A DNA stretch of 64,000 nucleotides from Macropodus opercularis (GCA_030770545.1 CM061090.1:12901501-12965500), one strand, 5' to 3'; counted from the stretch's first letter, positions 13,001-24,690 are shown. Program-made: numbers and translations. Notes: a model not told the origin generated them from the letters alone.

Positions 13001-16000
13001 AATACTAACACCAGGCCAAACTTGTGTTTATTTGAAGCTTAGCTATGTTTTATTTTCAGCTGTGTCAGCTTTCTAAAAAAGGGCTTTGGCTGTCTCTCTG
13101 TGCCTTTTCCCCGCCTGCGGCTATTTACCGTCAGGAAACACAGATCTTTGATTTCACCTCGCAGTCTTAGGACAGGCAGCATGTATGTGCTGCATGTGGA
13201 GTAACTCACATGTCTGTGTGTTGAGTAGGAGGCAGCTTGCATAACATTCAGAGGTCGAACACTTATTGGGGGCCCTGCATGACACACACAGACCATAAGG
13301 TGTTACCAGCTGGATGTGATACAGCTAAACACGTGTTGTGTAATACTGTGTACGACAAATACGACTTAAAGAATAAGCAGAACCATTGGTGACATTACTG
13401 TATGCGGCCGAGCCCCAAATTGGTTTAGCAAAGCCAATGTGACATTTATTCTTAATGGATCAATTGGTCTGAACACCCAACGGGAGAGTTTCCAGTTTGT
13501 TCTGTTTACACAGATCTAATAAAAAGACTATACTGTACTTAACCCTTGTCTTTACGCTATCGTGTACTGTTCCACTGTTTTGGAAAAATTTCAAACGGAT
13601 AAACAGACGTAATGACAAAGATATTCTGTGGATCATTCTCAGCTTTTGCACAGGCCCAGTTTTTCTGCAAAACTCCAAACTGCAAGTGTTCAATCTATGA
13701 CTCCTGCCTGCAGTCAGGCCAGGATCTCTTGTTGTTTTGACACATGCCGATCATAGTCCACAGAAAAACTAAAGCCACAAGATTAAACCAGCAGGTGGTG
13801 TCGTTTTGACTGACTGGTGTAATCACAGAGCTCACCCAGGCTGGAGGCTGTTTAAGTGTTTAAATCAACACAATGAATAGGTTGTGCATTAAACATATAT
13901 ACCCGGTAGATTCCAGGAAATTATTAGTATGTCGCGCTAATATTGGTCCTAACGACCATCTTCTTATCTAAAAGAAGACAGAAACTGTGCACGTGAGCAC
14001 ACACATGAAAAGATTGATTCCTAATAAATTCACCAAGTGGAAGCGTTTATAGATTAAGAAGTAATGGCCGTAAAACAGATCCCTGTGAAAGCCCTAAAAA
14101 GATGCTCTGACAGGAAAGACAGTTACTTCAAATTAGTGCAGTGACCCTCTCTCAGCCAGGGAGGAGGCTCAGGGATCAGCTAGCTCCACCTTACAACGCA
14201 CCTCATCATCAGAGAGACGTACACATTCTTTTACGCAACCTTGTCGATGATGTAATGTTTGTTTTGCTTAAGAAATATTGACTATCCCAGACGCTGTAGC
14301 CAGGGCAAGTTAATGCCTCTTGCTGTCCTCATACAGATTTGGGTTAAAGGATGGCAACTATCAACCAAGCCGCAAACAGTTGAGCGATGGTCTATTTATT
14401 GCACCATCTCTCTCCCGCTCCCTTTGTATTTCACATTACAGTCCCTCTCAGTTTGTGATAAGTTGGCTTTCCTTTTCAGTCTATTTAAGCTGAGATGATA
14501 TGTCTACAGTTCAGGGAGACATGCAATAGCGTTGTGTGTATTGTGAGCAAGGTTTTGTACATGTGCGTGTGTTTCTACTTAGGGCTCCTTACACACAGAA
14601 AGCCTTGAGCTAACTTTGATTGCATTGGCCTGGAAGGTCATATACTTTTAGGCTGAGTGTGTGGGCATAAGCTCTACTCCTCATCCCCATAACATTGCTG
14701 ATGCCTCCATTTGTCTGTTTTTTCATTTGTCACACCTGCAAATATGAGCGAATTCCTCACTTCATATATTATCAGTGTTTTTTTAACACCTATATCCTTA
14801 TTCACAGTGCAAACAAAGAGCCAAGTAAGGAAAGTAGCCATGAGTCGAAATGACACCTTTATGGCCAAGATAACATTTTAGATAACTGTCAGATTAGTGT
14901 TGGAATGTAAAACAGATTTGGGAAAGTTAACACACTTTGTATGTCACACATCTGGGTGATGAAACAGACTCTCTGCAATCGTGGAGATCACATGGCAATT
15001 TATTCATCAAGTTCCTTTGTCTGTCTGAGAACAGCTTTGAACAACAACAAGTGAAAGTCATTTGCTCATTATGCAGGACTGAAAATTATGTTGGCATTTT
15101 ACAATTACATCTTCTGAGGAGCTAAACAGCAGAAATCCACCATTTAGTCACTGAGCATTTTACACGTTGTCTGAAGCCTTGTCTAGTTGTCTGCATTTCA
15201 ATAAGCTTCATATTAAATGTGTGGATGTCTCTCATGAAGGAATCGCTTTCTAGGTGACTGTAGTCTGTAGAACGATGGACATAAGAGAGCAAACTAGAGA
15301 TGCTTTTCCAGGCCTTCAGTGCAGTTAGTCTTTCTGCCTTCAGTCTTATCTTGCGAGTATAAACCTGCTACAGTTCCACTGGCAGCCAACAGGCTCATAT
15401 CATAACACTGCCTCCACCATTTTGAGACGTTATGTGTTTGCTTAGGATCATGAGCTGTTCTTTTCGTTCTCTATTAATTAGTTCATCTTAGCGTCATCTG
15501 TCTAAATAATGTCATTCTAGAATAACGGGAGGCTTTTTGGATCACGCTTTCCTGTTCTGTGCCACCAGTGGTTAGCTTAAGATGGCTTTCTAGAACCTTC
15601 AGTGTTGTTCACATTGGTATCTTGCACCCTGATTACAGAAACTAGTTTCCTCTTTTGCACGATAGTTGACTAAACTGATTATGCACAAAGCAACAACCTC
15701 TGGAAGCGACCGCTACCTTCTCCGTGCAGGGTGATTGTGTTCTTCTGCACGACAGACTTGTTTTCCTAATGTTTACATGCAACAGACGCAGTGAGGTCAT
15801 GTGAAATAGATTATGTACATGATATAACGATGTCAAGGTCTACGAAGAGGGAATCATGACATTTACAGTCATTTCTGGCAACATTAGATTTAATCACCTT
15901 GATTATAAACAAATCTGTTCAAAGAACATTTAGTGCTTCATTACATGATCTGTTGTTCTGGAGCTAGGAAAAGCCAGTCGGTGTGTAAGTGTGTGCGTGT

Positions 16001-19000
16001 GTGTGTTGTCATGCCAATTAAACAAATTCAAACTAGCCAAGACTTGTGTGTGCAGATGTGTGTGTGTGGGTGCAGCTCAAGTGTATGCACAGCTAAATTT
16101 CCTAAATTACCATTCAAATCATATTTCATTATAACTGTGATCATCATCATTAACATAATTAGCATAATCATAATCATTGTCATCGTCACATTCGGAATGA
16201 TTCACTGTTTATTTAAATTGTCTGACAACATCTTATAAAGCGCCTGTGTTTGCATCTTTGAACATCCATTGATGTTTTGAGTCATGAAATCCTCCTTTTG
16301 GGTTAAGGTCGGGGTCAGACTCAGAGGCAGGCAGTGGTGTGATGGGTGTCAGTCTTCTGGAAAATAAACGAGCGCAATCCAACGTGGTGTTGTCTGAAGT
16401 GACGAAAACACAAATATGTGTGTGTGTGTGTGTGTTTGTCTGGTCTGTGACTCAGCCGGCCGATAGGAATCAATGCAGTTAAGTAGCCCAGTCTGATGGA
16501 TAACACTGCAGGTATAGATCCAGACTCCAGTCAAGTGTGTGTGAGCATCTCTTAGGTGTGTGCGTGTCCGCTGTGATGAACATTCCTCTGCGGCTGTGCA
16601 TCCAAACGACGCACTGAGAGGCCTCGATGTGTTCGTGCAGATGTTTGTGAAACAGGGAGAGACAGACTGGTCAGCGTGGTTTTGTGTATGAGTGTGTTTG
16701 TTTGTGTGAAACATTGATTACTGCAGCGAGCAATCAGCAGCGGCAGCAGCTCGAACTACCAGACAGACACAGAGTTTGCAAGCGAGTGTGTCCATTGACC
16801 ATACACAGCCCATTAAGCAGCAATCAGCCTTCGCTGTCCTGCTTAGTATTCCTGAATGATGCCTGACAGCTACGAAGCACAAAACGAATACAGCAAGTCT
16901 GACCGAGTTGTGCTGAGGATACAAAAGAGCCGCAGGCCCAAATGGATGAAGACAACAGGAGCAGTACAGATTTACTCTTCTGACTGCTGAACGATTATAC
17001 GTTTAAGTTATTCTGAAGCAACTTCAACTCTGGTCCTGCTGCTTTGATTTGGAAGCTTTTTGTTTAAAATGAGTTTGAAAACAAATGATGCATCAGGTTC
17101 CAGCTCCAGCCACAATAACAAATAACAAAATAACAATCTGTTCCTGAGTTGACATTCTGCAACAGGGTTCAACAGACTGAGCCGTCCGGTAAAAGAAATA
17201 CTGTTTCAGAATGTGATTATTATGATCATTAATATTGAATGAATAAAAACAGACTTTCACTGGTAGAATACGACTTTGGATACTTTTGCTGGTTTTCCCT
17301 CGTCACTTTCACCATCACTGGTATTTCTAGAAAAGTCCAACTGTATCATTCTATTACATTAATAATATTTGGACAGGATTAATAATTTAACGATTTGCAG
17401 AACAGCAGACAGGGCCGATCAACAAAATAGTTCTCCACAAAGTAAATTTCTCAACTTAACAGCCAGCTACCGAGTCCTTGACCTTTCATTGATCTATATT
17501 GAATCTCTTGACTCCACTTCTTCTGGTCATCCTTACGTTATCACTTCATTCGTTCAGTGACAGCGTCCGCAAACGTTTATTGGCTACTACTTGTCAAACG
17601 GACACTTCTTTGCATTTTATGCCTTTACTCAGAGGCCAGAGAAAAACCATAAAAATGCCAGTATTATGCATTTCCTCACTGTCAGCCTAAGGATCTGCGC
17701 TGACTTTTCTGAATCTGCTTGTGACAAGTGTCACACTGGCAAAATGAAATGTACTCGTCTCTACGGCAATATTTTACATTTGTCCCAAACTTGGCCACAC
17801 AGCCAAACTCAGGTGATAGTCGTGTAAATGGCCTCTACGTGTTGCCAATAGAACCACATCATGCACAGGTGCAGTGGCGTCTTGGGAGAGAGCTGTGATT
17901 TGGATTACTGCTACTAAAAATGTCAACCTCCAGCAATCGGTGGCTTTGCGATGGATTTTCTCACTATCTTCTGTGTGATCCGTTCTGCGATGGTGACATT
18001 TACAGGTACATAATATAAGAAGCTCCCTTTTGTAGAGTGTAGAGGCTCGACTGAGATGTTAGATGATTTACTGAATTCAAAGTGTTTACTCAACATGGAA
18101 AAAGTAACTGAGCACACAGCCTGATATGTAACCTGCCATCCTATTAAGCTAATGTGGGTGTTGATGCAGAATCCTGGCACAGACGCTGTAAGCAAGAAGA
18201 GCAGTTAGGAGCCTAGTATGATATTGCAATTATCAAGATGGCATCCTCTGGCTGCTGAATCAGTCGCAAAATATCAATGAGCTGCGTCTCAGACAGGCGG
18301 TAATCATTTCGATAATTGCTCCGAGAAATGTTTTAAAATAATGACAGGGCGCATGTTACAGTGCGCTGGGAAAAGCTGGTGAGTGGGAGGGTACTCAAGA
18401 ACAGAGACAACTCTGGGGAGACTGGGTGAGATGCAGAGGTGTATGAGTCCATTAATTGATACACTGAGATGAAGAGCAAAGTAAAGAAATCAGGTGGAAA
18501 ACTCTACTGTGTTTGTTCATCTCATCTGTTTTCTTTGCGCTTTACGCTTAAGGACGCACACACGTAACGTTACTACGCCCGTGAGCAGTGCAGCGTTGAA
18601 CAGCCAAGAGCACGGCTGGTATAGACATTTCATCCTGCCGTGACGCTGGTACGAGCACTGGACAGTCACGGCTAATAGGTGAGCAGCGTTAGACGAGGGC
18701 AGTCTGACGCCAACAGCTTGAGAGGATGTAGTTGAATCTAGTCAGCTAATGCTGTGGTGACGGCCATCGGAGGGTGAGGTAAAAACTCTAATGCTTAGGT
18801 CTGACTTTCTGGACTATTGATACTAAAACTTGAGGCTGCTTGAAGGCTGTGAGAAAACACAATTGATAGTTTAAACCTTTAATTTGGTGTTAGGCATCTT
18901 GAGCCTTGCATTTCTCATGACTCACCATAAAGGATGTTAATGAGGGAGATGGGCATGACCAGGATGCCAACCAGCATGTCCGCCACGGCTAGTGACCTCA

Positions 19001-19301
19001 GGAAGAAGTTGGTGGCGTTCTGAAGTTTCTTCTCCAGTGACACCGCCAGAATCACCAGGATGTTGCCACCTATCGTAAGTGCAATGATGATGAGGATGAG
19101 CAGCGCAGGCCAGTTCTTCTCCTTTATCGCTGTGCGGTTTACAGACGTGTGGGTGAAATTCTCCAGAAGCAGACTCTCAGTAGACAGGGTTTGGTTCAGG
19201 TCTATGGGACCGTGGCTTGGCCAAGCCATCCGACTACCGACCTCCAGAGACGAGGTGGTGGTACCAAAACCACCAAGGAGAACCCTCGCTGGGCCCCTCA
19301 T
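3534..19301 (-). CDS. htr2c: 5-HT2C-type serotonin receptor, six coding exons
   Basis: This gene encodes a class A G-protein-coupled receptor for serotonin in the plasma membrane; the 5-HT2 family couples to Gq and phospholipase C. Joining six exons with GT-AG introns and matching phases gives about 560 residues. TM1 is near residues 64-87 and TM2 near 98-122. Other landmarks are Cys136 and Cys215 (the ECL1-ECL2 disulfide pair), Asp143 with Ser147-Thr148 (amine pocket), DRY at 160-162, Trp389 in WCPFF, NPLVY at 429-433 and a C-terminal SSV PDZ ligand. The sequences ILYDYAWPLP and AIRNPIEHSRFNSRTKA match 5-HT2C better than 5-HT2A. Human 5-HT2C has 458 residues; the excess lies in ICL3 (about 130 residues here) and the C-tail. 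Teleosts often keep two 5-HT2C paralogues, and I cannot say which this is. The start codon and 5' UTR exons are the uncertain parts. Confidence 0.95.
4477..4712 (-). CDS. htr2c: htr2c coding exon 5 (second part of ICL3)
   Basis: The exon encodes residues 298-376. The end is firm: MMQAIKNEKRASK followed by the donor AAG|GTGAGA, matching the mammalian QAINNERKASKV segment just before TM6. The start is chosen by phase. The acceptor TTCTTGCCACAG at 4714-4713 gives G|AG CTA AAC, in frame with exon 4; a closer acceptor about 20 bases downstream would break the frame. The middle is Ser-rich (for example STSDSISIIPSSEV) and offers many possible phosphorylation sites in this cytoplasmic loop. Confidence 0.85.
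4713..5844 (-). other. htr2c intron 4 (within ICL3)
   Basis: An intron of 1132 bases with donor GTAAAC and acceptor CCACAG. I see no repeat, hairpin or open frame of note in it. Confidence 0.8.
5845..5995 (-). CDS. htr2c: htr2c coding exon 4 (first part of ICL3)
   Basis: The acceptor is CTCTGCAG and the donor is GAAG|GTAAAC; 151 bases, phase 0 to phase 1. It encodes residues 248-297, beginning VLQRQASVFLYEAK. This matches the mammalian continuation VLRRQA after TM5, which supports the junction with exon 3 across an intron of only 132 bases. The remainder is a low-conservation, Ser/Thr/Pro/Gln-rich loop with no recognisable domain, ending APPESE. Confidence 0.88.
6128..6291 (-). CDS. htr2c: htr2c coding exon 3 (end of TM4, ECL2, TM5)
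   Basis: The acceptor TCTCTGCAG precedes GTGTATCC, and the donor is CAG|GTAAAC. The exon is 164 bases, entering at phase 1 and leaving at phase 0. It encodes VSMPIPVIGLL, ECL2 with Cys215 in DGSCVLNEE, and TM5 (FMLIGSFVAFFIPLV followed by MVVTYCLTIQ). The start of this exon matches an intron position shared across 5-HT2 receptors. Its end, right after TM5, does not exist in the mammalian gene, where the rest of the protein is one exon as I recall it. Confidence 0.95.
7071..7099. repeat. Poly-C tract plus CA microsatellite
   Basis: A run of about 13 C is followed by a short CA repeat inside intron 2. Such runs vary in length between individuals. Confidence 0.9.
7721..7998 (+). repeat. Teleost interspersed repeat fragment
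   Basis: It reads as the reverse orientation of the repeats at 305-500 and 8640-8735. It contains ATCCTGTCCAGCCTGTGCCC, then GTGACAGCTGGGAT, and ends with CTAATAAAGTGGCCACTGA, a tail seen repeatedly in fish genomes. The open frame over it is a by-product. The middle is diverged. Confidence 0.55.
8066..8290. repeat. Diverged direct repeat, copy 1 (intron 2)
   Basis: It aligns with 9191-9410 over about 220 bases. Shared blocks include CCCTCTTA-ACCTCAATCA, GGGGTCAA-GAAACG and a GATTGCAGAG/GACTGCAGAG block. By eye the two agree at roughly 70 percent of positions. I found no third copy in the window. Confidence 0.7.
8640..8735 (-). repeat. Teleost interspersed repeat fragment
   Basis: It shares GAGGCGGGGTTC, CTCTGGACAGGTCACCAATC and ACAGGGTC with the family seen at 305-500. 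It is partial and lies within intron 2. Confidence 0.6.
9191..9410. repeat. Diverged direct repeat, copy 2 (intron 2)
   Basis: The partner of 8066-8290, in the same orientation about 1.1 kb away. The alignment begins at GTTTC and runs to the GGAGGTGTTAATCATC block. This is either an old local duplication or two insertions of one element. Confidence 0.7.
10184..10201. repeat. GT microsatellite
   Basis: A short dinucleotide tract near the 5' end of intron 2 on the gene strand. Confidence 0.9.
10991..11191 (-). CDS. htr2c: htr2c coding exon 2 (TM3, ICL2, TM4; edited cassette)
   Basis: The exon runs from a pyrimidine-rich acceptor ending CCCCAG to a GTCAGA donor, 201 bases, phase 1 to phase 1. 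The split codon G|AC restores Asp126 of ILYDYAW. It encodes Cys136, Asp143, Ser147, Thr148, DRY (160-162), the ICL2 sequence IRNPIEHS and most of TM4 (KIAAVWTISIG). In mammals the codons for I-R-N-P-I in this same exon are edited by ADAR enzymes. Here these codons are ATC CGC AAC CCA ATA, at 11061-11075. The donor is weaker than the GTAAG/GTGAG consensus, but frame and homology fix the boundary. Confidence 0.95.
11061..11075 (-). promoter_or_regulatory. htr2c: Candidate A-to-I RNA editing cassette in ICL2
   Basis: These 15 bases encode Ile165-Arg-Asn-Pro-Ile169, the counterpart of the INI cassette of mammalian 5-HT2C. Adenosines remain at the positions of sites A (11075), E/C' (11069), C (11068) and D (11063). 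Site B, the third base of the first Ile codon, is C here (11073). If edited, Ile165 and Ile169 could become Val and Asn167 could become Ser, Asp or Gly. In mammals editing needs a duplex with the following intron; I saw no long complement by eye, so editing in this fish is unproven. Confidence 0.45.
11192..18925 (-). other. htr2c intron 1
   Basis: The largest intron, 7734 bases, has a consensus GTGAGT donor and a CCCCAG acceptor. It contains GT-rich stretches near 15980-16070 and 16417-16437 and an ATC/ATA-rich patch near 16135-16190. No exon, recognised transposon or RNA gene was identified. Confidence 0.85.
16417..16437. repeat. GT microsatellite
   Basis: A simple dinucleotide repeat in intron 1. 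Confidence 0.9.
18926..19301 (-). CDS. htr2c: htr2c coding exon 1 (N-terminus, TM1, TM2)
   Basis: The exon encodes residues 1-125 plus one base. The extracellular N-terminus has three N-glycosylation sequons (NQT at 36, NFT at 48, NRT at 55). TM1 follows KNWPALL and contains GGNILVILAV; TM2 contains SLAVADMLVGILVMP with the conserved Asp108. The donor reads G|GTGAGT after ILY, phase 1. I chose the ATG at 19301 because an in-frame TAA lies at 19317-19319; the Met at residue 25 (MAWPSHG) is a real alternative. A pyrimidine-rich acceptor just upstream (AG at 19323-19322) suggests the exon starts there with a short 5' UTR. Unlike mammalian 5-HT2C, no hydrophobic leader is seen, so the N-terminal 25 residues could be wrong. 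Confidence 0.85.
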
Positions 19302-22300
19302 CACAAAGACAGAGCCTTACCCTATTGGAGGTTGAAAAAGCATAGACTTTGTGGTCAGCAGGAGGAAGGACAACGTAGATTAGGAGGTTTAATGAGCATC
19401 GGGGTTATTCCAGTTGGATTCTTAACCAGGAGGAAACCATTAAGGGGTCAAACAGGGAGCGGCCTGCTGCTTGGGGAATGACAGAGGAAGGGAAACCGGA
19501 GGACGGGGAGGAGCTAGCTACCGGGGTTCTTGAGTTTATTCCATATTCCCATAAAGTCGTGCTAGCTGAAAACATCTTCAAACAGTTTGAGAGAGTCGAT
19601 TCTCCCGTTTCTGGCCAGTAACTGGTTGGCAACGAGTTCCTAATGCTGAGCCACAATGTCCTGCGCGGCTTCTGGGCGTTTAGTCACGGCCACCTCCTTA
19701 TGTGTTTAAGAGTCCCTAACGTAAAAGGTCACGGCCTCCTCCTATTCTCAGAACATTGGCGTGTTTCCCTTAGTGCTTTAGGTTGTAAATCTCACTGGTG
19801 CGGCTGGTGGCATCCAAGAGGCTTCGCTTCTGTGAGATCAGCGATGAGGTCACATCAGGTTGACCTGCAGAAGAAAACCAGAGATCAGGTTACGTTCAGT
19901 TTGAAATGCATTTATCTTTCCACGTAGCCAACCTGCGTATACTGCACTATTACAACGTGATCATTGTGTTTACTAGCGCTTTTATACCAAGTCTCAGTCT
20001 TGACCACACCCCCCCAGCAGCACCACAGCTTCCACTAGCTGTAATAGAGAAGCAGCGTTTTCTTGGCTTGCTCTTATCAAACATTTTGGGATCAGCTTTG
20101 TGCCTCATGAGTCTGTTTAGGAATGTTAAGAATGGTTTTGTCAGTCTCAGTCAAACTACTCAATTTTCCATCAGCCATTACTTCTTTTAGCAACACTTAG
20201 CTGCGGGCTGTGTTGAACACTGCACTCACTTCAAATAACCTGAAGCAGTGAAATCCAAACAACAGCTTTCGTGTTCGCACCCTGGCATCCTGGCGAGTGT
20301 GTGCTGGATGCTCCCCACTATTGGCCGTCCTCTTCAGTTAACCTCAGCGTTCAGGCAGCTCGGTGATTTAGCACCTCATAAATGTTTTCAAGGATAGGTA
20401 GAGGAGTCACAGTGTGCGTGTTGAATGGAGGACTGTGGTGGAGTGCGTAGGTGAAACTCTCACTGAGGGTCTGGGGTGGGTATATAGCGAGAGGTTGTGT
20501 GACTGATAACATATTGTGTTACCTGCATACGTTTGCTTTGTTTGGCAAAAAAAAAAACGCTGAGTTTTAAGCCTCCAAATTCAGGCAGGGATGTTTTCTT
20601 GCGTCCTTAGTCTCCTCTCAGGCTAACTTCTCACGTAGGCTAAAAAGTTCTTCCCTAGGAAAACTTCTCAGGGCAATTCAGAAGTAGAAAGCAGCAGAAA
20701 ACTTTGTGTCACAGTAAAAATGGTGGTGACACTAGGATGCTAGCTTTTCTGATACGTATAGAAGATTGTGAAAACCAGTGAAACACTGCGAAACGCGTGG
20801 GAGCGTGTTTAAGAATGAAAAATGAGCTTCAGATAAAATCTGAGCACATCTCCAGACGGATTCAGGCCTCCAGCAGAGCTAGATCAGTGGGCGTCCAGCC
20901 TATTATGACATTAAGTGCTACAGAATGGGAGCATCTCGGTGTGTGTGTATGTATTTTAGTGCTATAAGCTGCATAACACAATGTCTGCTTTGTATTCCTT
21001 CGCTCTGTGTGGGCGTGTTAATATTTGCATTGTTTAATGTGAATCGCTTCTATCTTGAGCGTATAAATTTGTCTCTGTTTTGCTTTTGTTTGTATTAATG
21101 TCTGTGCATATATTACTGTAGGTGTGACTCTGTGCAAACACAATAATTCATTCACTTCCTCCATCTGTGTGTGTGGGCAGATACAGTACGCTGCATTTGC
21201 AACATGTACCCAAACCTCCAAACGACAAATTATAAAAAGTTGTTTTTCACATGTTTTTGCAAACAACCCAAAATGTTTGCCCTTCAAGAATGATTCATGC
21301 GACTTTTCTGCTGATTTGCAGCATCTGTGGGTAAAATATTAGCTGTTCTGTTTCTTGCCAAGTCTTAGCTTAAGGGATCAATATCCCTCTTGTGTCTGAG
21401 CAACAGTTCATCAATCTGTCCAATATTGCTTTGCAGCATTTGAGTTCGTTGGCATCTGTGGTTTGTTATGTTTATGTGTCACTCTTGTCTGTTTATTATA
21501 CAGTAGGTGTGTGAGGCCCACAGCAGAAGCTCAGCAGATAAATGAAGGAGACTTTAACTCTAAAATATGCTTCAGGACGCGTATATGTGTGACATGCGAG
21601 GTTCCATGTATGATGTTGAATGAATCACAGTCTCAATACTTTCAGCTCTGCTCGTCGTTCACATGGCTACACGTGCTGCTTTGTGCTTAGGAAACACAGT
21701 TACATTAGGTGAGTGAACACAGTGAATGATGTACTTGTAAGGACAGTTTCTGTGTTTATCTGCATGCATAATATAAAACATAATATTGTTCCTGCTTCGC
21801 CTCTTAAGCTGCTTTCCTATCATTTTTCATCATTCATATTGCAATTCCAACAATAACTTTAACCGCAGCGACGCTTCCACTCAGGTTTTTACTGGGCTTC
21901 AGTTCAGAAGCACCATTTAAGCCTTGAAAAACCAAGATAAATCTCTCCCAAAACCGGATGCTCTATAGTCAGACGCATCTGTAAGTTCAGCAGATTAGAG
22001 GAAGCTGCAAAGCACGTTTTCTATCAGGACTTATTGATTATTTGTCTTGACTATGTCGGGACTCTGTGTAACATAAAATCGATTAAACAGTGGAGCACCG
22101 TGGGTTCTGAAAACGAAGGCCACTGACAGCAAACAACATCTAAATAGTTTGGGTTAAAACATGAAATGAAAGGATGCTGAGGATTTATACGTGTGGGCAT
22201 CTTCATGTAGGAATATGATGACATCACCTCTGCACTGCTCAGTGCACAACAGAAAGGATGCTTTCTCTCAGGCAGAGTCTCAGCATGGAGACGAAACAAC

Positions 22301-23508
22301 ACTGCAGGTGAGTTGTTTAAGTGGTCTGATAAGGTGGTTATGCATCACAGGGAGGAAGGCGAGATGAAAGCTGATGAGATGGGAGGGAAAGACGAAGAGT
22401 GAAGGTTGGGTGAAAATGGGATTGAAGATAAAGGTGAAGTGATTGAGAGGAGAGGAAACCGATGCGGAGTTAGACAAAGCTGAAGGACAGTCAATTATTA
22501 GTCTAACAATACTCGTCTGTATCCTCTTAATCATCTCACGTTGTTGTTAAACCTGGCATGAAAACACACAGTTCATTAGCTTCCGACCACAGATCAGACG
22601 CATGCAGCTGGAGACTCAGAAAGGATCACGCAGCCAAAGCCTAGTTAAGGCACAGATGTCGCTTTGCTGTTCGCCACAGGGACAAATTGCTGCTGCACTT
22701 ATGTTTGTTTAAGTAAAGTCTGCTCTACAAGATAAAGCAGCGTAAGGTGACAGGGGCCTGGAAGAGACCTGCCCTGCAAAAAGCACTAACTGCTTTTATT
22801 TGTGTGGTCTGAAAGGTCTATGTTTCATATCCATAAACACCAACAGCTATAACATGACTAAATACCAAGTTATGGAGCAACAATAAGCTCATTTGTATTT
22901 GGCATCAGATCCTTTGTGTTTTTTCTGGTTCAGAGCACAGCTGTTGTGCTGTGATAATAGATCTGCAGAACAAAAAAAGCGTTTACCACAGTGCCACGGT
23001 TTTTATTCTCCGTAGCGTTAATACTTGAGTTTCTCAAGATTCATGTGGCAAGACTGTAAAACAGGCCCAGTTAAATGCACCGACTCAACAGCTGGCTCGA
23101 GCTTGTGGTGCCACACGATGCTGCAGCAGCGTATCCTTTCCTTTAATGCCAAGACAACAGTGCTGTGAGAGTAAAGGCATTTGCAGAAAGTGCCGTGCTG
23201 CATTGCAAGTGCACCTTTGAAGCTCCTTCACTCAGAAATATTGAGCCCTTTGAGCTCTGCCAGCGTTATGTGTGTGTCTGACAAAGCGCTAAAGGTGCTG
23301 GAAGAGAGGGAGCGCATGTCAAAAGAGACGAGAAGGGGGCAGCGAGCGAGGAGGGCGATGAACAAGGTAGAACCCAGTGAAAGGAATTAGCAGAATATCA
23401 ACTCACTCACTCCTCGTTGCCTTCCACGCGATGGGCCTGACCTTTGCTGCTGTTTTTGGTTACCGGCGGCAGGGACCCTTTCCAGCGTTGCCTCTCGCTT
23501 TCCTTCAC

Positions 23509-23553
23509 CTGTCACTCCACAGCGGCGGAGCGAGGCATCGGCATCATCGCTGC
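23509..23553 (-). other. Possible noncoding upstream exon of htr2c
   Basis: On the gene strand, a TTTCTCTGCAG acceptor and a GACAG|GTGAAG donor enclose 45 bases with raised CpG content. The segment would carry a short upstream ORF (MMPMPRSAAVE, then stop). Mammalian HTR2C has several 5' noncoding exons, so an exon here is plausible. Good-looking splice pairs also occur by chance, and I have no other support. Confidence 0.2.
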
Positions 23554-24118
23554 CTGCAGAGAAACGGAGAACAAAGCAGACACGTTGACTTCTGATGCTC
23601 CTTTGTGCAACATTTCGAATCCAAACATGAGCGAAACCACAGTGACTCCTACACACGCCCACACACAGAAACACCCCAACGCTTCAGCACCATATGGTTA
23701 AGATCCAGGTCTTTACTCATGTTCCTCTTCACCTCTTTGTCAAAAAGTTTCATTCTGACACACGCCCGTCATGTAGGAACGCATCTTCCAAAACACCTGA
23801 ACACTTACGATGAAATGTGCCTATTTGCACTTTAAGTGGCCTTTTTGTGCAGCCTTACATTACCACCTGCAAAAAAAGACGAATTACACTGGATTCCAAG
23901 GCGCAGATGATTATTTACCATCAAAGACTGTTAAGAGAGAAGAGCCATTAGTCATCACACTGTACAAAGGGTGTTTGAATACAGACGTGTTCAGATGAGA
24001 GGGAGAAGCAGCTACAGGGGACGGAAAAGGTCGTCGGAGAAAAGAGGTTTTGCAGCATCACTACACGTTAGAGCTGACATAAATTAGCTAGCGAGCCTTT
24101 TACCCACTACAGCGTGTA

Positions 24119-24171
24119 GCATTCATTATGCCTTGCAGCATGGCGAAACTGATGCACAGCATAATGAATGC
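24119..24171. repeat. Short perfect inverted repeat (hairpin)
   Basis: Arms GCATTCATTATGC and GCATAATGAATGC are exact reverse complements of 13 bases, separated by 27 bases. A further inner GCAT/ATGC pair would extend the stem across an internal loop. Each arm also carries ATTA and octamer-like motifs. Confidence 0.75.
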
Positions 24172-24664
24172 ATTGTTGTTGTGTATTAAAAATGGTTTGA
24201 CATTCTGGAAAATGTACCGACTCGTAGTTAGAATTAGATGCACGACCGCCCGATTCATGGTTAGTTAATATCGTGGTATCACCATCACGTACTTAACTTA
24301 GCTTAGAGGAACAGAGAAAACGGTTAATAAAATCCATTATATTACTGTTATTTCTTCTTTATCTAGCTTCCATACTTTAAGTGCGAGTTCACAGTAACAA
24401 ACAAAGCTGCTGACTGGATTCTTATTCTTCCTATTTAGCATATTTTCAGTATTTAATCCTTTTACACACATAATAATCCTCTTGAATATATTCATGTTAG
24501 TTAACTGAAAACATTCTCATACAAATGTAATTCAGCTAAAAATTCAGTGTAATGAAGAATAAACCAATATGGTTTAGTAAAGAGAGAGGAGAGAGAGTTC
24601 ACTGCTGGATGAAGTAAAGGCCATTAGCACAGAGCTGCTGTTAGTCCACATCATCCTGCATCCA

Positions 24665-24690
24665 GTGTGTGTGTGTGTGTGTGTGTGTGT
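24665..24690. repeat. GT microsatellite (13 units)
   Basis: An uninterrupted dinucleotide tract. Confidence 0.95.
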
